Of a DNA stretch of 64,000 bases, positions 1 through 10,819 are shown piece after piece (position 1 is the stretch's first letter; every line of letters begins with the position of its first letter). The translations under genes were made by a program, and so were the position numbers. Under the pieces are notes generated by a model that was given only the letters and a program-made list of their open reading frames with translations, ran no database searches and had not been told where the DNA came from. Source of the DNA: Adiantum capillus-veneris (taxonomy: Eukaryota; Streptophyta; Polypodiopsida; Polypodiales; Pteridaceae); assembly GCA_014529385.2 (NCBI GenBank), contig CM043945.1:2267312-2331311 (forward strand), in the 5' to 3' direction.

Positions 1-43
1 TCGCTAGGTTCTGTGAAAACTTTCTAGAGTCAAAGATGACTTA

Positions 44-1065
44 ATGTATGAGAAGGTACAGGTGATGATTAAGGCGGAGCTGACCCTCTTGAGGGGTGAC
101 ATTGAAAAAGAGATGTATGCAAATGCGGAAAGTTACAAAAAAGCTATGTATGCAGATATGAGGAAAGAATTGGACAACGAGAAGCTTAAAAAGCGTGATG
201 AGATGTACGCATCATTGAAGGCCGAAATGCGGACGATTGTGAGGGCAGAAGTGAATATAAAGGAATGTATGACGCATAAAAGATTAGAGGATGCACTGTC
301 TATGTTTGAATCCTGGAAATAAAAAATGGAAGAACGCATGATTGAAAAGGATGCATTGATCGAAGCACTTAAGGGAGACCTTGCAGCTTGCAAAAAATGA
401 CCTCGCAAAGGAGGAAGAAAATCCACCCTCAATGATCAAGGAGCTCAAAAGCATTAAGGACCAGGCGAAAACTCTACGAGAAGAGGAAGAGCAAAAGGCA
501 AGAACAACCTCTTCGTGGGCGGAGTACCTATTCAAAACACAAGAGAAGGTTGATAAAGCTGAAAAGTGGATCGAGGACGCAAAGAAAGGAAAAGATAAGA
601 TGCCAGAAGCCACACGGACATCGACTATCATCAATATGACAATTGAGGAGGAGCAAAAGAGAAAGACTAGAGCCCTTCATGTGCGTGTTATAGGTCTCAA
701 AGACACTAAAAAAGTACAAGAAGAAGTGCAAGAGCTCTTGAAGTGATCTCTTGAAGCCAATGGGTATTTCTGAACCCACACACACAAGTGCTTGGAGAGT
801 TGACAAGAAGGGAAGTGATGAGAAAGGAAGGCCCAAGGAAAGAGTACCCGTTATACGATTCCCAACACTAGAAGCTAGGAAGGAATTCTTGAAGAAGAGA
901 CCAACACTCAAGCAAACTGGGATATTTTTTGGTGATGACCTCACTCTAACACAGGTAGCACACATGCAAGAGCTGATGCCAAAGATCAAGGCGGCAAGGG
1001 AGAAAGGAAAAATTGCTTTCTACAGGGGAGGGAGAGTAGTGGTGTTGGAAAAACGCACTGCATGA
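44..1065 (+). pseudogene. LINE A ORF1 (RNA-binding/coiled-coil protein), frameshifted
   Basis: Three overlapping-frame pieces (44-322, 381-746, 751-1065) together read as one ORF1-like protein. The first two are highly charged, Lys/Glu-rich and alpha-helical in character, probably coiled coil. The third has the conserved block with RPTLKQTGIFFGDDLTL and [20 protein letters not shown], which recurs in the fragment at 33,135-33,523. By analogy with L1-type ORF1 this would be an RNA-binding chaperone of the retrotransposon particle. The frame ends in TGA at 1063-1065, in the same frame as ORF2. At least two frameshifts make this copy non-functional. Confidence 0.8.
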
Positions 1066-1098
1066 CGGTGCGAGACCTATGGGACCAACCTTAAAATG
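1063..1098 (+). promoter_or_regulatory. In-frame UGA-CGG junction between ORF1 and ORF2 (candidate readthrough site)
   Basis: ORF1 stops at TGA 1063-1065. The same frame stays open through CGG TGC GAG ACC TAT GGG ACC and reaches the first ORF2 ATG at 1096. UGA followed by CGG is a known leaky stop context in several plant viruses. The spacer CGGTGCGAGACC(T)ATGGG is kept in LINE B and closely matched in LINE D. Readthrough is an inference; internal initiation at 1096 is the alternative. Confidence 0.5.
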
Positions 1099-3780
1099 GC
1101 AGCATGGAATTGTAACGGATCAATGAAGCTAGTGTAGGCGCATTTGAGGATAGCTTTAAGGGAAGAGACATTATTTTTTACTCGGAAACGCATCAAACTC
1201 CTGGCGGCACATTACCCAGAGTGACGGGATACCATTGGGAGACTACTTGTAGGCAAGAAGTGAGATCAACGCATAGAGGACAGGGGTCAGGAGGTGTGGC
1301 AGTCCTATTCAGGGAGGAGCTACAACCCCTCATTCGTATTGTTTGGAGGGATGAGCGGGCCAGATATATGTGGGTTAAAGTGAGAGCAGAGACACGTAGG
1401 CAACTCTACATTGCAATATGCTATTTTGCCCCCAACATATCTCATTATGCATCGCCCAAGGGGGAGTCACCCTACATGATATTGAATGAGGACGTATGGG
1501 AGTTCTCTAGGGAAGGAGATGTCATTCTTTTGGGAGACTTCAATGCCAGGACGGGCCAGTCTCAGATAGCTTTCTACGATACCTCAGAGGAAATGTTGAG
1601 AGAATTCGATGTCAGTGATATAGGATTGGCCAGGTGTTCGCAGGATGAAGAGCACATTGGATATGGGGAATATCTGACAGATTTGGGGATTGCACGTGGA
1701 CTGGCCATCTTGAATGGCCTCCACAAATTTCCAACGTCGAGTGGGTTCACTTGCTTTCCTCATAGACATGGGGCCAGCATAGTCGATTATGTTTTGGCTC
1801 AGCCTAGTTTCATATCCTCTATTCACGACTTTACAATCGGCTCAGGCTTATTGGGGTAGCAGTAGCTCTCCTCACGTTTACCGTCTCATTCCAGTTCAGC
1901 ACAGCGCAACTGGCACAGACACCTACACATACCCGATACACTTTTACTTCAGAGACTGATTCTGTCTAAATAGATGGTATCTACAGATGGTTATGCACAG
2001 AGGATCCGGGAAGACCTTTAGGGGAGCTCACTTATATATTGACAGACACTACAGGATGCAACAGTAGAGGCATACCCCCATACTGAGCCTAGGCAGCGCC
2101 GACGTTTTGGGAGCACGCCCCAAAATAGCTGGTATGATGAGGAGTGCAAAAAGTTGAGAGCCCGCCGACTTCAAAGGAAGGTACTTCTAGGTATCATTAC
2201 TCACAGGCAGTCACGGGATTGCTTCTCGACATTCGGTACGACAAAAGAAGAGGGCATTTCTAGCTCGGCTAGAGCAGGATTTATATCAATTGTTTTTGAG
2301 CCAGGATTCAGGCGAGGCATGGCGACTCTTCCATGAGCACTCCCCCCAACCGGCCATCACTTCTACGAAGGTCTGGGGTCAGTATGCATCATCTCTTTAC
2401 ATTGTCCCGAGGAAGCCACCTCTTCTAGATCCGCCAGAGCTATGCCCACACACATGTGCTTTCTTTACCACCGAGATGGTTAAGAAAGCCATTGATAGGA
2501 TGAAGACTAGGAGAGCATATGATCACGATGACCTGGTAGCAGAGCATTTTATACATGCCAAACATTTGCTTGCAGAGCTTCTAGCAATGATGTTCAACCG
2601 TGCCATGTACAAGGGCCTACCTGATACTTGGAGTTTGTCCACGATTGTACCTATCTTCAAGTCAGGGGACCCTATGGAGCCCGGGAACTACCACACTATC
2701 ATGATTCGGGCAACAGGATAGCGGGTTTCAGGAGAAACATCATATTCTGACACTCATAGACATTATTGAGGAGGGGAGATCACCTGGGAGAGGCTCTATT
2801 GTTGCTTTGTGGACTTCCGCAAAGCCTTCGATACAGTGCCCAGAGCCAGATTGATGCGCAGACTGCAAGAGATGGAGGTTCCAAAAAAGTTGATTTGGGG
2901 GATGATGGCTCTTTACAAGTCAGTAGTGGGGCATGTACGCACTCCAGGTTCGCTCCACTATTGGGGTGAAATAGGGCTGCCTGCTATCTCCTACACTATT
3001 TGGCATGTATGCGGATGAGGTTGCTAACTACATTGAGAGGGACGGTGATAGAGGAGCACAGTTGGCAGGGACATGGATCCCACTATTGTTATATGCTGAT
3101 GATATTGTGCTGATTTCCGACTCCCTGGAGAGGATGCAACGTCACTTAGATGCTTTGTACACATTTACCGACGATAGTGAATTGTCTGTTAACCTACGAA
3201 AAACCAAGGTTATGGTGTTTAACACCACACCGCAATGGGTCAGAGGTCAGCACTTACTTTTACATATGGCCAAGAGACAGTGGAGTATACAGATGCATAC
3301 ACCTATCTTGGGGTAGTCTTCACTGGACCGGCATTTTCGTTGAGAGCAGCAGGAGACTAGATTGACGAGAGCTTATGCAACCTTGGGAGGTTTGGAGAAG
3401 ATGTGTTCGCAGGTTCAGTTTCAGGAACCTCGAACAAAGCTGTGGCTTTTTGACACTCTAGTGGCTTCACCTATGCTCTATGGGATTCAGATTTGGGGGC
3501 CCTCAGTGGACAACCAAGGCATATCTGGTAGCACTGATGGATGGAGATGTATGGAGAGGCCTCTAGTCTCTATGATCTCTCGGATGATTCGGGCTAAGGC
3601 CTCAATGCGACCACGACATCGACGGAGGCTCCACCAGAGAATCAAAACTATTCTAGCACGACATGGGAGATGCACAATACGACTATTTACAGAGGCGGAC
3701 ATTGATGAAGCTCTCCAGCAAAAACCGATGCAATACTTTCTCGAACAACGCCCGATGCCGGGCATCCTCGCACATGCATA
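1096..3780 (+). pseudogene. LINE A ORF2 (endonuclease-reverse transcriptase), broken
   Basis: The start reads MAAWNCNGS, motif I of APE-like endonucleases. Further endonuclease motifs include LLGDFNART near 1,535. The reverse transcriptase follows in scattered frames: FRKAFDTVP near 2,815 and LLYADDIVLIS near 3,085. The C-terminal zinc-knuckle part present in LINE B has been deleted, and the frame resumes with the terminal basic segment HRRRLHQRIK near 3,625 and runs on to a TAA at 3,779-3,781. Several stops and shifts separate the pieces. Closest relative in the window: LINE B ORF2. Confidence 0.85.
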
Positions 3781-3796
3781 ATGATGATGATGATTT

Positions 3797-3812
3797 TCAA
3801 GCTGACGATTTT
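3797..3812. repeat. Left 16-bp target-site duplication of the L1-type element
   Basis: TCAAGCTGACGATTTT here is repeated exactly at 10,501-10,516. The two copies bracket the inserted minus-strand L1-type LINE. Confidence 0.9.
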
Positions 3813-4196
3813 TTTTAATAGAAAAAGATCCTTCTATTAGTTAATGAAACTGCCCATAGGGCTACAACCACCTCTTGGAGAGAGGGCTACAACAACCATG
3901 ATGGGGAGACTCTCCTGATGAAAAACAGTATATGTACAATGAGGCTAAATCAAGAAATGGGGGGAGGGAAGAGCCACACAGGTGGACGGTAGTGCCATCT
4001 GAGTACACCCTGGGCATGGTGAAAAAAGGCCCAAGACGCCAAAGTCGAAGGAAGGCCTCTCTGCCCTGAAGTCTCTCAAGCTGTCCTCTAAGGGTGTGGA
4101 TCAGCTCTAACCAAAGATCGTGAACAATCTCTGTTGGTGGTACAGGGCGAGCCTCAAAGATGCAGAAGCAACGGGCCCGCCAAACGAACCAGAGTG

Positions 4197-7100
4197 TCAG
4201 GCCACTGATGAGCTCCCAGCACTCCTCTCTCTCACTGCACCACTCCTGTGGAGTAAGCTCTGTAGCAGGCTGGAGTGTAGGTCGCCCCCTTGCATCACTA
4301 TCATCCTGCTGGTGGAAGATAGCTCAAACTGAAGTGCCGGGCCCGTGAGAGTGGACCAAGCAGCTGCCCCCCAAGTGTACTGTCGAGCCGTGGAAAGAGC
4401 AGGCATCAACCGAAGAACACGAAGCCACACTTGTTGTGCCAAGGGGTAGTCCCAAAGACAGTGACGCTGACTCTCCACAAGATGGTCACAAGCTGCGCAT
4501 GCGGCCGAGAGACCACTATGCATCAGCAAGCTTCCAACTGCTATAGCTCTGTGTGCAATCAGCCACTGAAACAAAGTGACCCACCTCGGCCGCCCGCAAC
4601 CTCTCCCAAAAAGCTGTCAAGAACTCAGCTGTGACACCCTCCTCCTGCAAATGAGGTGCTGCAGCAACAGGGCGAGCCTATCTCTGTGCTGCCAGTATGT
4701 GACGTCCCAGTCGAACAGTGTACTGAAAGAAAGGGTGTACTGAAAGAAAGGGACACCTGGGTGGTCTGCAGAAGAGAAAGGATCCCTCCAAAGCCACTCT
4801 CCAGGATCCCACTGTACTCATGCCAGTGGACAGCACTCCTAAGCCCACAGTCTCCAATGTCCAGTCTCAAGAGCAGCTGGGTCACGATCGATGACACAAG
4901 TCCTCCCACACATGCCCACCACTCGGATCCTCTAAAAACAGCACTCTACCACCAACGGGGCCTCTACTACAACTCGTTGTAAGCGTCCCTCACCTTGTAA
5001 CTCGAAAAACAGGGAGGGAACAGTCTCTGAGCAAGCCCGAACTGAGATGAGAACCTCCAGTCGCGTGAAGGCTCCCATCCATCTCGACGCTGCTAACTCG
5101 AGAGGTGTGAGCCACTCAACTGGAACTGCCTCTGAGATGTCCTTGCACATGCTTTGCACCCCTCTCATGCCCTGAAGCTGAAAGCCTTGCAGCTCCTCTG
5201 ACAAGCCTGAAAACTGTAACCAGTCACCTAAAGAGCGTGCTGGACCCGCTGCCATGGGACCCCAGGAAACATGAGGTCGACTACCAAGTGGCCTCTCTGA
5301 AAGCTAACCATGGGGTTCCAAACAAGGGGCTGTCGCAGGCGCTCCTCCGTGCAAGTAGGTTGCCGCTGCTCCAGGCCTCGCCGCAAGTGCTCCCAAGATC
5401 GAAGCAAACCCACAGCGAAGCGGTCCTCCAGTCTCCTGCTCAAACCAACTCCGTGCATCACTGTGAAGATCCATCTAGTGGAAGGTTGTCAGGGGCCTCC
5501 TGCCTGAGGCACCCTAGCACGAAGCTGTTGTAGCAAGAACTCCTTCCAGAACTCCTCACCTGGAAGAAGTCCTCGGATGATGAACTTCCCAAGAAGGGCT
5601 CTGCTCTGCTGTGCTGGGTCAATGATCCCAAGCCCTCCCTGTGAACAAGGAAGAGTGATGACCTGCCAAGCCACTCTGGCCCGGGCTGTCTGAGTGTCAC
5701 GCCCTGACCAAAGGAAGTTCCTGATCAGCCTCTCCACCTGGCAAATACAAGAACTAGAGAAGATCCAGCAAGAAGTGATGTACCACATAGTAGCCAACAA
5801 CACCTGGTTGGCCACTACAACTCTGTTAGCCAAAGAAAGTCGTGCAGAGCTCCAATGTAACAACTTCCTCCTGATAGACAGGAGGAGAGGAGCAATCTGC
5901 TGCTCGGGAGATAAGTCCAAACCAACCTGACAGCCCAAGTACCGAACTGCACTCCCTGGGGGGATCCACCTGAAATCCTCACCTGCATCCAATCGGCTAC
6001 AGGAGCACTACCAACCGAGAAAGCCACTGTCTTTCTCCAGTTGACCAATGCGCCAGATGCACAACAGAAGGTCTCAAGAGCCTGCTCACAGCTGTGGAGG
6101 TTGGCCTCCTGGCCATCCAAGTACAAGGCTGAGTCGTCAGCAAACTCAGCGTCCAGGAGCTCATCTCCCCGAATAGGGAGTGCTAAGCCCCGTAGACCAA
6201 CCTACTGCGACACCAAAAACCTGCTCATCGCCTCAGCATAGAACAGAAAGAGGAATGGGGTAAGAGGGCAGCCCTGTCTGACCGAACGTGTGAGCATGAA
6301 ACGATCACCCCTACCTCCTGACAAAAGTACATGATTGTGTGCCCGTCTGTACAAAGCTGACACCCCTCTGATCCAAGCATCTGAGAAGCCCATCCTGCGT
6401 AGAGTGCCCTCGAGAAAGTCCCAGTCAACTCTGTCGTAGGCCTTCTCAAAATCGAGAAGAAGAATCACCAGATCCTCACCACGGGAGCCACGCTAGGGCA
6501 GAATCCTCCCAAAAAGTAAAGATGTTGTCAAGGATACTGTGCTCCTTGACAAAACCTGTTTGAGTCCCATGTATAAGGCTCTCTAGAAGTGGCTGGATCC
6601 TCAAACTCAGAGCCTTGGCAAGAATATTGTAGGCTGAGTTGAGGATGGTGATGGGACGCCACTGTCGAATCTTATCCAAGGAGCCACCCTCCTTGGGAAT
6701 GAGGTAGATGAGACCCTCACTCGTGCTGTCAGTCATCTCTCCTCTATGCAAGATGTACTGAAAAGCACTACACAGATCTGAGCCAAGCAAGTCCCAGTAC
6801 TCCAAGAAAAAACTGGGAGTCAAGCCATCCTCACCTGGACAGCTACCACGGGAGTGCACTAAGAGTCGTGTGCAACTCCTCAAGCTGAAGTGGTAGCTCA
6901 AGCCTCTGACGCATCTCCTTAGTCACAAGGCAAGGCATCTGTGCCCACACCTGCTCCCTGCATGCATCCTGACACTCTGACTGAGGCTCTGTAGACAGTA
7001 ACTCACGGTTAAAGTCAGTAGCAACTGCACGCATGTCCTCTGGCTCAGAAGCAATTGACCCGTCGGGCCTCCTCAACTGACTGACCTTGGCATGCGTATG

Positions 7101-8280
7101 CCGAGGTCCCACTGCCTCAAAGAAAGCACAAGTCACTCTGTCACCTACCTATGTCCACTGAGATGCCTGTCGATGGAAAGCAAACTCATGGCGCCGCTCC
7201 TCTGTGCTAGCAAGCTCTTGAGCCTACTGTAACTGCTCCTCCAACCAAGGACTGTCTGGATGTTGCTCCTGCATCCTCTGCAAGGAAGCAACGCCCCGTA
7301 TGAGACGCTGCTCCTCCTCTCTCGCTGCAGCCAGGCGAGCCAACGACTCCTAGAGAAAGAAACGACTAAGCTGAGCTAGTCCTGAGGCCACTCTGTCAGC
7401 AGGAGAATCCTGCATGTCCAAGCTCTTTGAACAGAGAGCCTCTACTCGCTCTCTGAGTGCAGAGTCCAGCAAGACCCTCTCAAGGATGCGAAGCATCGTG
7501 CTCCCCCTCCTCTGTCTATCTGCCACTGTGAGGATCACTGGTGCATGGTCCGAGAAGGATGTCCCTGCCAAAATGCCAACTGTCCCACCCAAGTCACAGA
7601 AATGGTCACTAGTGTAGAAGCGATCTATCCGCGATAGATTCACTCCTCCCACTCTGCGGTCCGAACGAGAGAAGGCCAAGCTATCTGAGGAGGTTCACAA
7701 AGCTAGAGTGCTGCCACACATCCGAAACCCTCAAAGTCATACAAAACCTCTCCCAAGCTGCTAGCTCAACTCTATGGACAGTAGCATGGCTACCACCAAT
7801 CCTGTCAGAAGGGTCCTCCAACATGTTGAAGTCACCCCCTATGCACCACTGCTCTGCCTGCGAGAAGAGACTCAACAATTTGTGACCAAAACTCTGCTCG
7901 TGCACTTGCCACATTGGGCGCATAATGTTCAGGAAGCCCACAAGGCAACCCTGAACCTGCATAGTGATCCACTGAGCCCTGCCTGGCACAATAATCCATC
8001 TGCCCACATTGGTCTACTGCAAAGAATCCGCAATAGTCATACATACCCCACCCCGGATGCATCCAGGTCCAAAAGCCGCTGACCAAAAAGTATCATATCA
8101 TCCACGCAAGAGCTGACCACAACGTCTAATGCGGCTCTCACCCAAATGATGCTCTTGTAGCATAAGGAGATCAATCTCGCCTCCCACAAGGCAACGCTGA
8201 AGCTCCTGACGCAGTCGACCCCTCTGACGCTAAAACTGGGGCCCACCTAGACCCTATACGTTCCATGAGACGATCCTGAT
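4197..8280 (-). pseudogene. L1-type ORF2 (endonuclease / RT / zf-RVT), degraded
   Basis: On the minus strand, SWNV then GLGG near 8,270-8,250 is endonuclease motif I with a stop inside it. GGDFNMLE near 7,830 and IDRFYTSDHF / SFSDHAPV near 7,630-7,560 are later endonuclease motifs. RT motifs follow: IYLIPKEGG and WRPITILNSAYNILAK near 6,700-6,620, LLDFEKAYDRVDW near 6,460, and SVRQGCPLTPFLF near 6,280. The AD-LD catalytic box near 6,150 is readable only across frames. The segment at 4,574-4,197 (CAACDHLVESQRHCLWDYP) matches the plant zf-RVT type. Several stops and shifts mean no functional enzyme. Confidence 0.88.
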
Positions 8281-9121
8281 GGGGAGCGAGAGAGAACAGA
8301 TGCTGCCACAGCAGCTAAACGTGCTATCTTCGAGGCTGGCTTGGATGGGGAGTAATCCGCATCCGCGCGTCCTTTAGATAGGCATGACTGCAAAGAGTGC
8401 CTGGCCCAAGCCAAGGTAGACCGAGCCGTACGTAAAGCAACCTCCTCTGTCCAGAAGTCCTCATGAATGTGTACATAGCATGGCGAGCACTGCGTATCAG
8501 CAAAGAAGTGAACCACAATGTGTCTACATCCTGCTGCATCTTGAGGGGTCACCGCAAACTTGGCCAATGGCCACAAAGTCTACAGCATGTATGTAACTCC
8601 TAGGTCTCCCATGTGGTGAGAGAACTCTAGGGCCTGTGTATGCAACCACTCCAACACTGAGTCGAGAGTCCACTCAGTCTGGTCCCTGCCACAAAGGGGA
8701 AAAGAGAAGCCAAGCGCTGAGTCCAATGCCTCTATCCCCCTAGCTGTAAGGAACAGAACATGAACCCTGAAGCAGGCTGTCTCATGGTATGCTGAGGAGT
8801 CGCCGAGAAAGCGTGTAAAGTCATAGTCAAAGAAATCCCAACGGCGCCAAATGTCAAAGCTCATCAGACCACGAGGGACTGCTACAAAGGGAGACGTCTG
8901 TACCTGTAAAGGGGGTCGCAAGAAAGGTTGTCCCTCCCTCGCCAAGCGACTCGTGGCAAAGGCGCTGCCAAGAGATCTCCTAGCAGCCGGGGATGGCTCT
9001 GCCTCCTTGGGCGACTGTGGAACTGGAGCGGGAGGGGGGGGTGTAGGAGCAGGGGGAAGTGGGGCGAGGGGAATCGGCAAAGGTAGAGGGGCGAGGAGGA
9101 GAGGCGGCGGGAGCAGAAGGC

Positions 9122-9149
9122 GGGGGGGGGGGGGGGGGGGGGGGGGGGG
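9122..9149 (+). repeat. 28-nt G homopolymer
   Basis: Uninterrupted run of G, read as polyproline codons in the minus-strand L1 ORF1. Its length is unreliable in most sequencing methods. Confidence 0.85.
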
Positions 9150-10385
9150 AGGGGGAGCTGTCGAGGGTGAAGCTAAGGTGGGGGCTAGAGCAAGGACCTC
9201 GTCCTGCTCAAGAGGACCGAATCGGTTCCTCGTGGGAACCCACTGCTGCTGGGCAGGCGCCTGAGGACCACCCTGAGTATCAGGCTGACGTTGTGGCCCC
9301 TGCCGTTGTCGACCACGAACCTGCTGCCATCCCTTCTCCGCTAGAGCCCCAGGCTCGGAGGGTGGCTCTGCCTGTGTGCTCTGTGTCTCTGCCTGTGGCT
9401 GCTCGTCGGCCCTTGCAGGCTGGGGCTGAGTCTGTGGTGTAGGTCAAGGCCTCCTCCGTGGAGGGGCCTTCGCAAGATGGCCCATCTGTCGACAAATGAA
9501 GCACTAGTTTGGGAGACCCGAGTACTCCACACTCTGTCTAAACCAACCTCCACTCACCCGAGGAAGGAGGATGACCTTCGGGAGAGAGTGAGTGTCCCTA
9601 ACCAGAACGCGAACTGAGGGAATGCTGGCCGCCTTGGCAGCTACTGAGGTTGTTGTGCGAGGTGTCTCCTGGACAGTCCCAATCGCTGAGTCTATCCTGG
9701 ATAAAAGTAGTAGGTACTCCCTCCGCAAACCAGAAAGCAGACGGAGATGGGAATGTCTGCCTCCTCTACCAAGACATCTAAAGCAAGGTCAAAACCATGT
9801 CTCCACTGTCGAAAGTAGGCTCGAGCTGCTCGGATGGTCAAGGGGCTCATGGCAAGGACCTTGGACGCCATCTTGGAGGTCTCAAACTCGATCTGATAGT
9901 AGCCTCGTCCGAGGATCTGAACGTCCAAGATCTTGCCCACCTCTGCGAGAAGGCGGGCCTGGAGAAGGTCACGCAACTCTCCTCTTCTAGGTCTGGTGCC
10001 GAGAATCTTGCAGATGACAGAAGTCGCCTGCAAGCGCTCTATCTCTGCGCCTAGGCTCGCTTGCTCTGTCGGTGAAAGAGCAAGCCGAATGGTGGGCTCA
10101 GCGGGGTCGGGCGAGGGGACTTCGGAGGAGTCCCTCTGTGGCGGAGCTTGAGCCTCCATTTCTGTCTGATACTGTGAAGAAAAAACGAAGAGTCGTTGAC
10201 GAAAGGAGACCGGGGATGCGAGGCGAGGCTGGCGGGATTGGGAGGCGGGATTGGCGGGCTCAGGCAAGCGGGTAGGGCAGCGGCGAAGAGCGGGCAGGGT
10301 GAGCAGGCGGGCAGAGGGTGGGCTGGGCAACGCGCAGCAGGTGCATGCGGCGAGGGCATGCGGCGAGGGGGCAACGATGGCGCGT

Positions 10386-10387
<2 letters not shown>

Positions 10388-10430
<43 letters not shown>

Positions 10431-10439
10431 GGGCGCGGC
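10388..10439 (+). repeat. 52-nt G homopolymer
   Basis: A very long G-run at the 5' end of the minus-strand L1 element. It gives a polyproline frame and has strong potential to form G-quadruplexes. Confidence 0.85.
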
Positions 10440-10500
10440 ACCAGCAGCGAGTCCTAACACATCTCTACTCTCTCGGAGTTTTTACTGCAAAGTTTTGGGA

Positions 10501-10516
10501 TCAAGCTGACGATTTT
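10501..10516. repeat. Right 16-bp target-site duplication of the L1-type element
   Basis: Exact copy of 3,797-3,812. It marks the 5' boundary of the inserted minus-strand L1 and the return of LINE A sequence. Confidence 0.9.
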
Positions 10517-10788
<272 letters not shown>

Positions 10789-10819
10789 ACGGTGCGAGAC
10801 CTATGGGACCACATTGAGG

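Larger units (their letters stand above)
1..3812 (+). mobile_element. LINE A, decayed copy entering from left edge
   Basis: A non-LTR retrotransposon carrying a coiled-coil ORF1 followed by an APE-type endonuclease and reverse transcriptase ORF2, matching LINE B (10,788-14,686) along its length. It is broken by many frameshifts and by an internal deletion near 3,603, where the text jumps from the region after the RT thumb to the last ~30 codons of ORF2. Its 5' end lies beyond the window. Its 3' untranslated tail is not next to the body: an L1-type element is inserted at 3,812, and the tail resumes at 10,517-10,641. Confidence 0.9.
8247..10441 (-). pseudogene. L1-type ORF1 (DUF4283-like plus zinc knuckle), interrupted
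   Basis: The minus-strand frame from 10,441 starts in a poly-proline tract encoded by the G-run at 10,388-10,439. It continues into a DUF4283-like domain with EVGKILDVQILGRGYYQIEFET near 9,920-9,860, typical of plant L1 ORF1. A CCHC-like knuckle CFICRQMGH lies near 9,510-9,480, just after an in-frame TAG. A second poly-proline tract comes from the G-run at 9,122-9,149. The likely role is nucleic-acid binding in the retrotransposon RNP. Stops at several points break it. The true start is uncertain because the homopolymer may be expanded. Confidence 0.75.
3813..10500 (-). mobile_element. L1-clade LINE inserted in LINE A, minus strand
   Basis: A 6.7-kb element bounded by the 16-bp duplication at 3,797-3,812 and 10,501-10,516. 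On the minus strand it runs ORF1 (10,441 to 8,247), endonuclease (from about 8,280), reverse transcriptase (about 6,900 to 5,500) and a C-terminal zinc-binding RT-associated domain (4,574 to 4,197). It ends in a short A-run, seen as the T-run at 3,809-3,816. The RT has the L1-type DFEKAYDRVDW and RQGCPLTP motifs, unlike LINEs A-D. It is more GC-rich than its surroundings at 8.5-10.4 kb. Multiple stops and frameshifts show it is dead. Confidence 0.92.

Noticed and set aside
9059-9442. Gly-rich plus-strand ORFs around the G-runs at 9.1 and 10.4 kb
   Set aside because: They result from homopolymers on the non-coding strand of the L1 ORF1.
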